Shown here: in pieces, positions 1 through 12,169 of the stretch
How the letters are laid out: each line of letters starts with the position of its first letter
How positions within the stretch are numbered: position 1 is the first letter of the stretch
Source of the DNA: Eonycteris spelaea
Lineage: Eukaryota > Chordata > Mammalia > Chiroptera > Pteropodidae
Assembly (NCBI GenBank): GCA_003508835.1
Contig: PUFA01000007.1
Span: 17,631,001 to 17,695,000 of the forward strand
Direction of reading: 5' to 3'
DNA: 64,000 nt
The notes under the pieces: model-generated
The model's input: the letters and a program-made list of their open reading frames with translations, nothing else
Databases searched by the model: none
Told to the model about the DNA's origin: nothing
Program-made: the position numbers and the translations under genes

Positions 1-2034
1 ATACTGTCTACAAAGAAAGTTTGGGAAGAAAATGGCACATCTTAATACTTTATTTTTCTTGTTTCTAAAATCAGAATTTTTCTCCCATCCTAACTCCTGC
101 TGGACAAAATCCTTGTATTTCTATTTTTTGTGTGTGTGCCAGTATCTGAGCGAAACTCTGTTGCTCACCATCATCAATCTATAATGAAAGAAGAAAATAT
201 AGGTAAGGAGAGGAGACACTGAACAGAGGAGAAACTTGGAGAACTCTCAGCTATAAATTAAAGTTCGATCTCATATTTTAAGAATAATGGCCCAATGGAA
301 TAGAGAATAGAGAGTTTTTCTTTCCTCCTTTTGCTTCTAATTTATATTTGTCCTAAAGCCAAGGTACTGTGGAGAAAAGTTGTAGAAACTGTACAGCTAG
401 ATGAATTGATTTTTGTTTTTTGTCTTCCAAGAAGAGGAATGTAACAGGAGTAGACAGAGCATTATATGGTAACTTATAAGAGCATGTGCCTCAGTTTGAT
501 CTTTGGTTTCATGTGCTGACTTCTGTACTTCTGGTTCAAAACCTTAAGGTGGCTGTATTTTAAAAGTCAGATATAAACCCTAAATAGGTGTTTCATTCTG
601 GTTTGCCCTCTTTTCAAATAGGGTCAAGCCACTTTCTTGGCAGATTTATTTTAATCATGTTTATGTTATTGCTGAAAAAAGAAATGAATGAATAAATGCA
701 GCCTTCCTCCCTTTCTCCTAATCACCATCCTCATGAAGAATTAAAACAAAACACAAAACAAAATGTACTGGGCTTGAATGAGTTTTTAGGAGTTCAGAAA
801 GCAACATGCTAGAAACTCAAACGAAGGGGATTTTTTGTTGTTTTTTTTTGTTTTTTTGGTTTTTTTTTTAATTAATGCACCAATAAACCAAAAAAGTTAG
901 AAGAGGAGATACGGATATTTTGTAGTGTCATCTTCAAAGTTAAAGAATTTAGGGAGACTCATTTGTCTTTGCTTTTAGATTTCAGGATGATGGGCTTGGG
1001 TTTGGGAATCTTTAGACAGCTGTTTCAAATGGGAAGCTTGGTGGGTGTGGCTTTTTGTCCCCCTGTCCCCTCTCTTTCCAGCACTACTCCTCTCCCTCTT
1101 TGAGTCACTCCAAGTCTGTTACCCTGTTCTGTTGTAAGCGCCTTTGGAGTAAAGACTTCCCTTCCATCAGCACTCATGTGCTTTCCAATAAACACCTTTT
1201 CTTGCATTTCAATCAGCCTGTGTACTATTGATAACTCTAATAATAACTTTGGTTTGAGGATTCACATTTCAAATTGGTTTCAACCATTTGGCACTTTGAT
1301 GAGGGAATATCATCTGCCACTTGTACTTCTTTTCTGCTCTATAAATATTTATGTTTAATCTAAAACTCTGCTGGCTAAACTTACTTTTCTAACATCTCTC
1401 TGCAGGATACTCTACTTAACATTGAACTAATTATAGAAATAGTGTATATGATATCTCTTCTCTTATAATAAAGCCAACCAACCACACAATATTCTCAATG
1501 TCTCTAGAACATTTAATTCCCTTGATAATAGCTTTAGTTGTTGCTAGAAATGATATTTTACAGAGCTCTTCATTTTCATTACCAACAATAAGATTTGTGG
1601 GGGTTTTTTTTCCAGAAGTAACTTTCCACCCAGAAAAATCAAATAAACAAGCAAACAAACAGTTACTTCAAAACCATATAAGACATACTGTGCAGTCTAA
1701 GGAATTGAGATCAATATATTAAATTGAGATGTGAAATCTGGGGTGCACGGTTGCTTTCACTAGATAAGAACTTTTCTTTTATGCTTCAGCATCTCCCCAT
1801 CTATAGTGAAGATTTGTGCCTTGGTAAAAAAGCCAATACTTCTCCACTTGGGGACTGCATATAAGTGATCTAAGCATAAGTACTGCTGTTTATAGTAACT
1901 ATGAAATTAGCCCTAACTGATTTGACTTTCATTGTTACTCCCAAGATGATCTGATACTGGACTTAATTTTCAGAACTACTGAGTTTTGATTTTATAGAAT
2001 GAACACTAGGCTTGTTGGACAGTTCATTTTCCAT
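1..2034. other. Unassigned AT-rich non-coding DNA
   Basis: No gene or clear transposon is recognised. The stretch includes a T/G-rich low-complexity run near 831-870 and a pyrimidine-rich patch near 1055-1110. Short open frames here (60-75 codons) overlap on opposite strands and show no protein family features. Confidence 0.6.
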
Positions 2035-2165
2035 CAGTATAACCCATGACCCTTGTGACCTGTGGGTCTTTGAGCAAGTTACTTCTCTCAGTTTAAGTCT
2101 GCACACTGAAAAAAATAAATAAATAAAAAAAATAGGATAACAGTAAAATCTATGTGTTGTTACAA
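2035..2165 (+). repeat. MIR SINE fragment
   Basis: The core of the MIR consensus can be read in the forward direction: a 'cttgtgacc...tttgagcaagttacttctctcag' type stretch split by substitutions, followed by an A/T-rich run replacing the usual 'gtaaaatggga' segment. Old and diverged. The class call is firm and the ends are approximate. Confidence 0.6.
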
Positions 2166-2514
2166 AGAATGATATTCAAAATGCCCAACAACCAGTATGG
2201 CAGGGACACTGTCCAATCAAAATAGATGCTGATGTCAAATGGCCAGGATCTCCCAGGCGAATAGCAGTCCTGACAGAAAGAATCAGGTCTAATCAGATGA
2301 GATGGTAGACATGAAGACACTTTGTTATCTATAAGCCTTATCTAAGTTCAGGTATGATTATAATACTGGTTTATAAGTTCTGTGTATCCCTGTTAAATAT
2401 CTTAATATTGGCATATCTTGACATTCTCCATGAAATTTCATGCTAAAATATTTAAAAACATAAGAATGGTGGCAATTATGGTATGATTATAATGGTGGTT
2501 TAATTTTTACCAGA

Positions 2515-2668
2515 ATTCTAAAATAGTGGGTATTGTCATTATCTCCATTTCATAGATAAGAAAACTGAGGTTCAAAGAGTTTAATTCACATAGCCAAGAT
2601 TACACAGCTAATTATTACAGAACCAGAGTTTAAACTCAGGTGTGTCAAAATCAGAGTCTATACCATAT
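2515..2668 (-). repeat. MIR SINE, antisense
   Basis: The reverse complement of MIR is legible: 'tctccatttcatagataag', then 'aaaactgaggttcaaagag', then 'attacacagctaattatta', and a 'cagagtttaaactcaggt' segment. The order matches the tRNA-derived SINE read backwards. Confidence 0.8.
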
Positions 2669-3220
2669 TCTGGGTCAATGAAGTATGATTTTTACTAAAA
2701 TCTGCAGCAAATTCTGAAAAGTCATAGCAAATATAAAGCAGCACTTCTACCTTTTGTTACTTCTAAATTGGGGTCACTGGTTAATGAAGTATCAAGGCTC
2801 CTCACCTACAAGGTACCACCCAGTGTTAAAAGTTACTTAGAGTGATAGAGTGTTCTAGGTGGGAAGGGAAAGTTTGGTTGTAATCAGAAAGCATATCTAC
2901 GAAAGCATGTTTGGAAAATGGCCCATAAAGAATTCAGAAGAAAACAATGTGAATCTCTAAAATTTTAGTAATTTCTTGCATTTACTTTTCTCACTTAAAA
3001 TAACTACTTGACTTCATATATAATTTTGCATTTATAAGTTTATAGTTTATTTTTTATTTTTTATTTTTTTACTTTAAAGAAAGCCTCTAATGTTTTATAA
3101 CCTTTAGGCCCCAGCAAAAAATGAATCTGCCATGGTCATGCGTGTTAAGACAGAGAAATAAATTAAGCGTGATTTTTTCATTCTTCTCCTTCCTACTCAC
3201 ATTCACATTTCAGGCTTCAG
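2669..3220. other. Unassigned non-coding DNA
   Basis: AT-rich sequence with a T-rich patch at about 3050-3072. No repeat family or gene signature was recognised. Confidence 0.5.
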
Positions 3221-3339
3221 GATCACATCCCTTTCTAATTTCTTAAATCTAGGTTAATTTTCTTTTCATTGATCTCCCTAATATCAATATCTTCCCCCTA
3301 ACATAGCATTTTCACCATTTATCTTATATTATTCCCGAG

Positions 3340-3470
3340 GTGCTAGTCTATGCATCTCAAAAACTGGTTGTGTCTGATTCCCTCACCATTTTCTCTTCAA
3401 TGCCAAGTTCAGCATCTGATACAAGCATGAATGCAAAAACTCAATAGATATTTACTGAACGAGCGAATGT
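3340..3470 (+). repeat. L2 LINE 3' end fragment, weak
   Basis: The sequence ends in 'ctcaatagatatttactgaa' followed by a degenerate GAATG run, which is the characteristic 3' terminus of L2. Upstream similarity (from about 3225) is plausible but too diverged to place. Confidence 0.45.
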
Positions 3471-5714
3471 TTTTTTCTCTCTTTGGATGAATTCACATAG
3501 TTTTTGAGTGTCCAACATACCTTATTGAAAAACAATATTTCTTAATCTAAAAATTTTTATAGCAGGGTATCCTTAACAAAGAATTCAGTCCAAATCTCTG
3601 AACTTGAAGATGAGAGCAGACAGGATATTCACACACTGTTCATATGAACAGTCAAAGCAATAAAAAAAGAGAAAACTTTAAAATATAATAACATGGATTT
3701 AGGTGTTACTAAAAACAGTTGTGCCTCTATCTCACCTGCACAAATCCCAAAATTCACTAAATACACATTTACAAAACATATACACATTTTCTATAGAACT
3801 AAATGTAACTTGGAGAGAACTTATATTTCATGACAAGTCCCTATGTCAGGAATCAAAAGTAGATCAAATGGACCCAAAAACCTTGTGTCAGGAATTCAAG
3901 AAGATCAGATGGCCAACTGGAAGATGAAGATAGAAAAATCTTAACTTTGGGGCTGCTCTTAAGGGAGTAGCATAAATCTTTTATGGCAGATTTCAAGACA
4001 GTTTGATATGTTTCTGTAGTTGCTTCGTGCCTCTTCAGGTTCCTCTGAATCAATACTTGTTCAATCCTTGCCTTTGGTTTCATAAAATCATAGAAACATA
4101 GAAAGCAGGGTTAGCTGGAACCTGAGGGATTATCTAATTTAATCTTCTATACTAGAAATTCCCTCCACAGTAGCTTTGAGAATTAGTAAGGGAACCTTAC
4201 CAGTCAGACTTATGAATTGAAGGCAGCTCTAATTAGTGGCAAGAGTATTTATTTTGCTTTCTTCTGTTTTGTTTCTTTCAAGTTTCATCGATACCCATCT
4301 TCCTAGAACTTCTTTAGATATTATCTTATATTATAAATAACTTCTAGATATTAATTTTCCATCTAAAAATAGGCAAGACACATATTCCCTTCACTACATG
4401 ACAATGTATCAGCAGTACAAGATGGCAATCAGGCCTCTTTTCAGTCTTTTCTTCAGGCTGCATTCATCTAATTTGGCATCAGTTTCACATGGTTTTCAGA
4501 TTCTGGCTATTTTGAATAATTTTGTTTTCATACACTTTAGACAAGATCGTTGGATATGGTTACTTGTGTGCTCATGGGCTATGAGCAAACAGGCCAAATA
4601 ATTAAAAAACTTTAGGAGAATTATGCTACCAAAATGATATCAAGCTTATGACCAGTTATCCTAAAAACATTGCCTATTTTCTCAATCTTGCCCCAAAAGA
4701 TACAGCCCCTCAAGATGGACATGTTTTCCAACTTCCCTCTAAAATTAATGGATGTGGAGATTAATGGATAATGAAGGCCTCCTGAGAAACAGGAGCAGAG
4801 CAAGACACTTTCACTATTTCTGCTTAGCAAATTTAATCATTGTGATCCTCCCATGACTACCCTTGAGTTTCATATTTTCTCCTTTTCTGAAAGGTAAGTT
4901 TTACTTCTTTTTCTTCTTTATTTTTAATATATTGGATGTAAACCACTATCTTAGCAGAGGGATGGGTTCTGCTAATCCCTGATGGACACAATTCCTCATA
5001 TAAATATAGTAGTTTCAATTATTCTAAATAACCTTCCATGGTATTTTTGAATGATTATTTCCTTTCCATCTTTGATCCCCCACATTGGTTTTGAAAGATT
5101 TCAAATTTATGCATTCTATCTCATTTTATTTAAATATGCATGCTATAAACAAATGCACTAATTTTATTATTTACATATCATTTTCACTATTTTTCATAAG
5201 TTGTGTATTAGCACTAACAATCTGATAGCCCACAAACTTAGTTGTGAGTGGATGTGGATCTAGAACATACGATTTCATTTAAATTATAAATATATCATAA
5301 ATAATCATGAAGAAAAACACTTGACCTCATCCCCTGAAGAGATGTATGAAATCACAAACCTATAACTAAATTTAGGGTTATCTGCAGTTTTAGATTATTT
5401 GACTCTCTGGTTCCTTCCATTTACACAACCTACAAATTACACAATTGTTAAGTATCTGAAGTTTGCTTTTTTTTAAGGAATCAAAGGTTTATATTGAACG
5501 GTCTATTTTCTGAAATCTGTGATAAGAGAAAGTACTAAGAAGCAGATAAACATTTATGATTCCAGTCTTCTTTTCCCTTATAAAACATTTTATGATCAAT
5601 GTTCAAGAGCTATGGTTTTATATCTCTAAAATAGTTTTTATATTAATACATTTTTATTTGAAGAGCATAGGGTTGACCTTAGAAGCAATGTTGAATGTGG
5701 GAGAATGTAATAGA
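3471..5714. other. Mostly unassigned non-coding DNA
   Basis: No gene is seen. A short segment at 4085-4150 ('aaaatcatagaaacatagaa' and following) resembles the antisense start of an ancient MIR-like SINE, but it is too short to call separately. The 74-76 codon open frames at 3703-4083 overlap on opposite strands and have no family features. Confidence 0.5.
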
Positions 5715-5825
5715 TGGTAAAGCTCAGATCACAAGCTTATTTCAAATACTCCCCCAGTCTGTGATCTTGGGTACCTCATTTCCCATTATTGGACCTCATT
5801 TTGCAAAACTATAAAATGAGAGAAT
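5715..5825 (+). repeat. MIR SINE fragment
   Basis: A 'cagtctgtgatcttgggtac' segment is followed by a 'tcattttgcaaaactataaa' and 'atgagag' segment. This is the MIR core order (the 'gtgaccttgggcaag' and 'tctgtaaaatggg' blocks) in forward orientation. Confidence 0.6.
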
Positions 5826-5875
5826 TTAAATATAATTATTTGTTATCAAATCTAATGTATAAAATCATGCATTTA

Positions 5876-6172
5876 TATAGAAATAGGATGTGAGCCACAT
5901 GTGTAATTTCAATTTTTTTTAGCCATGTTAAAGAAAGGTAAAAAGAAACAGATGTAATTCGCCTTAATGACATATTTTATTTAACTAAATATATCCAAAA
6001 TAGCATCATTTTAGTAATGCTATCAATATAAAATAATTAATGAGATACTTTAAATTCTACTAAGTCTTCAAAATATAATGTGCAATTTACTCTTACAGTA
6101 CATCTTAGATTGAATAAGTCACATTTCAAGTGTTCAACAGCCACATGTGCCTTGTGGTCACAGTATTGGACT
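5876..6172 (+). mobile_element. hAT-Charlie non-autonomous DNA transposon, MER3-like
   Basis: The element starts with an 'atagaaataggatgtgagcc' block and 'acatgtgtaatttc'. It continues through the 'gaaacagatgtaattcgcc' and 'atttaactaaatatatccaa' blocks and ends with 'caacagccacatgtg' and 'cagtattggac'. These blocks and their order fit the MER3 family. No coding capacity is expected or seen. Family name from memory; class call firmer than subfamily. Confidence 0.65.
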
Positions 6173-6865
6173 GCATGGGTCTGATACGATTCAGGCATTG
6201 ATCTACGAATTTATCAAAAATCAGCCACATTTTCATGTTGAGTGGGGAATGGCAGAAGAGAGAAGCAATGACTAAACATCTTAAGTGATGCTTCCCTGAG
6301 CTTTCAGAGCAGCCTGACAGAGGAGATAATACAAATATTTAATATTCAGTAGAACATGGGCACTGACAAATCAAAATGGAAACTGGTCCCACGAGGAAGG
6401 ACATCATTCAAAACAACTGTTGTAAGAGTGCATGAATACATGTTGGATGTAAGCTACACCTGTGTATGCTTTCAAAGAAAAACAAATTATAAGTATTATT
6501 AATTAATCCTTTGATAACTATGTGCCCCAATATATAATACTCTCCTTATAAAGCATCTTGTATGTTTTCCTTTGGTGTAATATAATAATGTATACAGTGA
6601 AGGAAGCATATAATACAGTGCTTCTCGTTTTACATGAAAAAATCTTTGGGCTGGCAATCTAGTAATAAGGCAGATTTTGAAGACTTACTTGTATGGAATT
6701 ATACATATGCTTGCAAATAAATTGTCTAGCTCAAAGAATGGGGAAGTTAATGAAAATGAAGATAGATTGGGCATAAAAGCACCTCACTATGGCATTGCTG
6801 GACACAGGTTAATATAGTCAATAAATATTTACTAAAGACATGATTGAATGTCTTCCACAGAAATA
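6173..6865. other. Unassigned non-coding DNA with a short L2/MIR-like tail
   Basis: No gene is seen. A 'caataaatatttactaaaga' motif near 6820-6840 is the kind of 3' terminus shared by L2 and MIR, but the upstream body is not recognisable. Confidence 0.45.
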
Positions 6866-7345
6866 CAGTAGTCCTCCCTTATCCATGGAGAATAAATTCC
6901 AAGACTCCAAGTGGATGCCTGAAACCATGACTAGTACCAAACTCTATGTATACTATGCTTTACTATGTTTCCTCCTATACATACACCTATCATAAAGTTC
7001 AATTTGTAAATTATGTACAGTAAGAGTAACAACAACTAATAATAAAATAGAATAATTATAAAAATAGACTGCAATAAAATGTATGTGACTCCCTCCTCCT
7101 CCTCTTTAAAATATCTTATTGTACTTTACTCACCCGTCTTGTGATGATGTGAGATGATACCATGCCTATGTGATGAGATGAAGTACGGTGAATGACATAG
7201 GCATTGTGGTGTAGCATTTACTACTGTAAGGCTTACTAGAACCCAAGCACTCTGACACCTCTACGGTAGATCTGATAACTGAGGAGGCTGATGACTAAAG
7301 GGAGGGTAGCAGATGGAGAAGGTATCATGTCCTCCATCCTGGTAT
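6866..7345 (+). mobile_element. Tigger-type (TcMar) DNA transposon fragment, MER44/Tigger3-like
   Basis: The left terminus 'cagtagtcctcccttatcc' follows a TA dinucleotide at 6864-6865, the expected mariner/Tigger target. The body continues with 'gtggatgcctgaaacca', 'acctatcataaagttcaat', 'aaaatatcttattgtactt', 'gtgatgagatgaagta' and 'aacccaagcactctgacacc', all in family order. The matching right terminal inverted repeat is not found, so the 3' end is lost or replaced near 7345. It encodes no transposase here. Subfamily placement is from memory. Confidence 0.75.
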
Positions 7346-8380
7346 ATGTGTACAGGTGTTTTTATACATTATATGTTGGGGGAAAAAGAAGTAAGTTGTT
7401 TTGAAAGAATTGACATTGGCTACAGACAATGAGGGGGGACAGGAAAAAGGTGAAATGGGGGCAGTTCTAGATTGGTACTATACAGTATATAAGGAAGAAA
7501 TACCACTTCTGATTTGTCACAGGCACTAGTCTGGAAGTTCATGCATGTACGGGATAAGGAGGCATCTCATGGCAACTACTGATACCTGGAGGAGGACTCA
7601 CTATGCCAATACACATTCAGAAACGTGATCAGTCTCGTGTTAGCTGGCCCACAGCTATAACTGGTTACTTAACTGTGTCTCTTTCTCTCACTCTCCAGCT
7701 GCTATAATTTAATTTACAATATCTCAGAATTTTGCTCTTGTATATATATGTGCATACATATATACACATGTATATTCTACATACTATTCTCAATGAGAAT
7801 GTAATGTCTGACCATCATCATCATATTTTAAAATTATTTATATGCCCTTATGCTCTAATATTCAGCACAGTGCTAAGTAAATATTATTGCTTAATAAATA
7901 ATATTTGATTAATGTACATTGCTATCCAAACATCGAGATCTATACTAATTGTACCAAAGAAATATCTTTTGCCTTTTCAAGCTAAAATTCAAATTGCACA
8001 TCAGTATTAATATATGAGAAATAGTAAACCTTGTCTTTCTTGCTGTGATTGATGCATGCAAGTTATTTCACTTACCAGTACAAAGCCTGCATGCAATTTT
8101 ATATTGAATGTGATACAATAATGAGAGCTAAACCCTAAATTTCTTAATGTTAAAATCACTTGAAAGTGAGCTTCATATTTATTCATTAGCTGTTACAGTG
8201 ACTACATCCCAAGATTATTTTTCAGTGTAGAATTAAACTTTACAAACAACCAGAACATCTCACTCTGTAGCTAATACATAGTAAGATCATTATCTTATTA
8301 TAATAAAGACATGGATAAATAATATTTAAATAAGCATAGTTCTGTCTTACAATTTTTTTTTCCTGAGGATATTGTAATCA
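7346..8380. other. Unassigned DNA with a short TA/CA tract and an L2/MIR-like tail
   Basis: A TATA/TGCA/CACA-rich tract lies at about 7739-7775. A degenerate 'cacagtgctaagtaaatatt' segment at about 7865-7890 resembles an L2 or MIR 3' tail. The remainder is AT-rich and unassigned. Confidence 0.45.
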
Positions 8381-8770
8381 CTGGTGTTCCATAATAATGC
8401 CTGGAAATGAATAGGATGTGGTTTATGAAAATAATTTGACTTGTTTTTATCAGTCATTCAATAGCTTTTCCACTGCAGCATTACAAATTCATTACCCCAT
8501 AATCAGATTTTTACATCTCAGAACAGAAGGTAAAAATGAGCTACCGCTAAGGTTAGATGTTATCACCCAAAGTTGCCCATGTCACATTTAGATGAGTGTG
8601 GAACGGAGTGCCCAAGCTGAACATCTGCAAACACATTTGATTTGACAAAAATGTTTCAAGACACTTTCCTGCTAACTTTCCCTGTAAACATAATCGACAG
8701 TGGCACACGGAACACAGCAAACTCCTGAAGAACAAGGAGAAAGAAACCCTTCTCTTTCCTTTGTAATTAT
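8381..8770. other. Non-repetitive block of unknown function
   Basis: This block has mixed composition, no recognisable transposon and no low-complexity runs. A 60-codon open frame on the minus strand (8553-8735) shows no domain or signal that I recognise. It stands out from its flanks only by the absence of repeat signatures. Confidence 0.35.
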
Positions 8771-8794
8771 TTTCCTGGTAGAGTGACTGGGCAG

Positions 8795-9080
8795 CTTTTA
8801 CTCATTTCACCATTCATTCATTCCTTCCCAAAACATTTACGGAGTTAAGATTTCAGGAATTAGGCACCAGATACTGAAAGCCTCAGACCATTATGTTCAA
8901 GGAGTTCATAAAGCAGAGCAGAAAATCAGACAAGTAGATGATAATAATTGAGATTACTTAGAGCCCTAATTGTAGTAGCCGCAGGATAGATGTTATGTGA
9001 ACACAGAGCGCCCACCAACACAGTCAGGGGGGTCAAGGGACAGAATGAGTGGAACACTTTTTACAAGAGATGACACAGAA
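8795..9080 (-). repeat. L2 LINE 3' end, antisense
   Basis: The block starts with 'accattcattcattccttcc', the inverted L2 terminus. It continues through 'aattaggcaccagatactga', 'aaggagttcataaag', 'aaatcagacaagtag' and 'atgtgaacacagagcgccc', then 'caggggggtcaaggga'. The order follows the L2 3' end read in reverse. Diverged. Confidence 0.65.
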
Positions 9081-9454
9081 GGTTACATAGGAGGCCACTC
9101 TGCACTAGATAGATACTTAGGAGACACGTTCAGTTGGAGAGAGACCAATTTACAGTTTCACGCTTAAGAGTCACAGTGACTTTCAAGTATTCTCATAAGG
9201 AAACAAATGAGCAGAAGCAATTTAACTCGCAACCCAGGTAGTGCAGGCACTTCATAGTTTTCAGGGCTGTGATGTAATAGAGGTTATAGCACCTTCTTTG
9301 CAGAGGTATAAACAAGATAATGAAAAAAGAATGAATCTTTTACTCTGGAAGTTTTCACCTAAGGCAATTCCAGTCTAAGCAGAAGATGATGTTATTTTTT
9401 CTTATAAATTCTGTGTTTTTCTAATTCTAAATCTAAGAAGAGCCCAAGATTAGA

Positions 9455-9575
9455 AATGGCAGGACCCTGTGTTCTGAGTCTAGTTTTGTCTTTAGGTGAG
9501 CTATTAAACTGGACCACTAAACTTAACTCTTTGAATCTGAGTTTCCTTACTGGTAAAGTAAAGAGATTTACCTAA
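9455..9575 (+). repeat. MIR SINE fragment
   Basis: Legible forward MIR blocks: 'tgttctgagtctagttttgt', 'tttaggtgagctattaaac' and 'tgagtttccttactggtaaa'. It is directly followed by a MER20 element. Confidence 0.6.
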
Positions 9576-9577
9576 AT

Positions 9578-9749
9578 CAGTTGTCCATGACTGGGGACGA
9601 TAGCAATGGCTGGAGACAATTTTGATTGTCACAACTTGGGGTGGGGTTTCTACTAGAATCTAGTGGATTGAGGCCAAGAATATTGTTGAAGGTCCTTGAA
9701 TGCACAGGACACACCCCACAACACAGAACACCAAAGTCGAAAAACCTTG
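9578..9749 (+). mobile_element. MER20 (hAT-Charlie) copy 1
   Basis: Blocks in MER20 order: 'caatggctggagacaatttt', 'gattgtcacaacttggggtg', 'actagaatctagtggattga', 'aatgcacaggacacacccca', and a terminal 'tcgaaaaaccttg' where the consensus has 'ttgagaaaccctg'. A non-autonomous DNA element of eutherian age with no coding capacity. Confidence 0.85.
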
Positions 9750-10384
9750 TCTGGAACCCAGCCTTCACTAGCTGCATATACACTAAGCAGTGAGCTGCTT
9801 AGAAGCATATGTTAAAGTGTAGTTGGGAGTAACACCTGTAAAAGAACAAAGACCAAAGCAGAACTGGGCAATGGGGGCCATTAGATATGAAGTTAGACCT
9901 GACAAAGATCTCTTCCAGTCTTAGAAGAGCTCTGGAAAAAGACTGCCCATTAGAGGAATCCTACCTTGGGTGGAAATGACTAAGTCCTTGTTCCCTAGGA
10001 CTTTGGCCTTGCTCAGTTCTTTTCTGGGGGTTGCTCTGAGAAAAGTTGATATTGGATACTATTGTCTTGCATGGTCACTGGCTGGAATTTGCTTCAAGAA
10101 GAGTGTGACCTTGACTTAAAAGCCCAGGGAGATTCTGAAGGAATTAACAACCATAGGTTTTTGGCTAACCACACTTCTTGCTGCTGAGCAGTGAATCCTT
10201 TCTTGCAGGGCCAGCTATGCATCTAGCACAAGAACTGAAAGAAAGCAAGTTGCTCTTCTCTATCTTTAAAAGTGATAACGGTACCAAAGGATCATGGAAG
10301 CTTAATATTTACTAGCACTATAGTAGAGATTACAGCATCTTCTCCTCAGATGCTTTCAATAAAGGAACAATGGCTTGCATCTGA
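9750..10384. other. Unassigned non-coding DNA
   Basis: GC content is slightly above the window average and there are no low-complexity runs. The segment at 9830-10260 could be an old LTR, but I could not match it to a family. No gene seen. Confidence 0.4.
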
Positions 10385-10485
10385 AATTTTGCATCATCCT
10401 CTTTAAACCTTATAATAGCCAATGGTGTCTATACTATGAATATTCTCATTTTACAGAAGAAGACAAAGAGGCACAGTAAATGCAT
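10385..10485 (-). repeat. MIR SINE fragment, antisense
   Basis: 'attctcattttacagaagaa' followed by 'gacaaagaggcacagtaaat' is the reversed MIR core. Only about 100 bp is recognisable. Confidence 0.65.
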
Positions 10486-10806
10486 TACTGTGAGTCTCTT
10501 TGATCCTAACAAATGGATTTTAGTGTATTTTTACATGCTTTATTATAATAATCATATGAGGGAACATGAGTATGTAAAACATTTTAAACATAGTATCGTA
10601 TAATAATTATCATTAATAGCATTAAATATTGTTAATAAGTACAATCATTAACAACAACCATGACTTCTCTTAGCTCAGAGAGCTCTAGATTGGTTTTACT
10701 CTGGAGTGGCCATGAATCGAACTGGAATGGGTATCTACCAGAAGCTGTCTTGCCCATAAAATTCCTGGTAGCCTATAGTACTGCTTGGTGGAAAGGGCTC
10801 TGCATG

Positions 10807-10900
10807 ATAAGAAAAGATTAGAAGGAAACTGAGAAAGAAGGAAAAGAAGGAGGGAGAAAGAGAGGATAGGAGGAAGAGGAAGAGAGAAAGAGAGAGAGAA
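10807..10900. repeat. Purine-rich (GAAA/GGA/GA) low-complexity tract
   Basis: The plus strand is almost entirely A and G, ending in a (GA) run near 10890-10899. It explains the leucine/serine/phenylalanine-rich open frame antisense to it (10685-10924), which is therefore not a gene. Confidence 0.9.
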
Positions 10901-11004
10901 CACAAAAGACAAGTTGCAAGTCACTTCTGCTGCTCAGGACCTAGCAGTATTCCTAGTTCAGTTTATCCTTTCAAGAGCCTCCTGTGGAAAGTAGTAAAGA
11001 ACTG

Positions 11005-11225
11005 GTTGAGCATCTTGCAGGCTTTGCACCCAATTTGCCTGGGTTTGAATCCCCATTCTGCCATTTACTAGCTATGTAATCTTGGACAACGTACTTCAAA
11101 CAGCATGCTTCTTAGTGGCCCCAGTTTATTCATCTGTAAAACAGGGATGATAACAATGATACATCACAGGGCCTTTGAAAAGATTAAATTAATATGTATA
11201 AAAGTAGTTACAACAGTAACTTATA
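11005..11225 (+). repeat. MIR SINE, near full length
   Basis: Well preserved forward MIR: 'gcctgggtttgaatccccat', 'ctgccatttactagctatgt', 'aatcttggacaacgtacttc', 'ttattcatctgtaaaacagg', and the downstream 'gaaaagattaaattaatatg'. This is one of the clearest MIR copies in the window. Confidence 0.85.
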
Positions 11226-11249
11226 CATCTCAAGCTCTTGCTGTTGCAT

Positions 11250-11690
11250 TATAGTTTTTATTTTTTCTGCATGAAAATTTGTACCTTTCAAACAATCGAG
11301 ACTAACAACACACCATGCCATTGAAAATTTCTTGCAGTGTTGCAAAATGTTTTTCGTATGAATCTATAAAATATTTAAACATCTGCATGATGTTGTCTAT
11401 GTCGATTACTTATTGTTTTAAAGTATTCCAAGTGCTTCAAAAAATGTGCACTTTTTTCATATGTTTCATTCTCCCCCACCCCAGGCTGTGTTTTCAGAAG
11501 TGGAATAACTGAATTGAAGAAAATGAACAACTGTAGAAGTCTTTGACAAAGGTGGCCAGATTTGTTTTCCAAAGGTTGTATCTGTCACTGGTGTATGAGG
11601 GTCCCCTTTCATGAACCCTTGACAATATAAGTGAAAAATCTAGATCTAAGTTTTAATAATTTTTTAGATTAATGGAAAAATTCTAAATCT
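11250..11690 (-). repeat. Old L1M/HAL1 LINE fragment, antisense
   Basis: Reversed L1 ORF2-end blocks can be read: 'agaagtggaataactgaatt', 'ttgttttccaaaggttgtat' and 'ggtgtatgagggtccccttt'. These correspond to the 3' part of an ancient L1-like element. Open frames of 65 codons on both strands fall inside it and are not genes. Confidence 0.65.
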
Positions 11691-12169
11691 AATAATAAAC
11701 ACCCTCCCCAGTGTTTTTATCAGTTCCACTCTATATTTTATGAATTAGTTTTCATGACTTCTACCTATTTTTCTAACAAGATTTTTTAAAAAATCTCTTT
11801 CCTTATACATAATTTATGTGTGAAAGACAAAATCCTTTCTCATATTTACATTTTCTCAGTTTAACATTTTCCTTTTACAATATTACCAATTTTGATAAAG
11901 ACACAAAGCTAAAACAAATATTTTAATTAGTTTTTTTTTTCAAGTTAAGACTTTGCATAGCAGACATTGTTCTGCCCTGGTCATAGCTCCTTGGATTACC
12001 ACAGAGGTCACCTGCAGACCATTCCAAAAACTCCTGTAACTTCCTGTCTCTCTCTGACTGGAGATGATCTCTAGTCATCAGAGGGTCTCTAGTTTGTAAG
12101 AAATGCAAGAAAGAAGTGGTTGGGAGTTATTGTCCCTCAATCCCAAATGAACTGAAGCCTCAAGCTTCC
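11691..12169. other. Unassigned DNA, possibly the 5' part of an LTR
   Basis: 11691-11935 is AT-rich and unassigned. 11936-12169 may belong to the LTR remnant that follows, but no diagnostic block was recognised. Confidence 0.35.
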
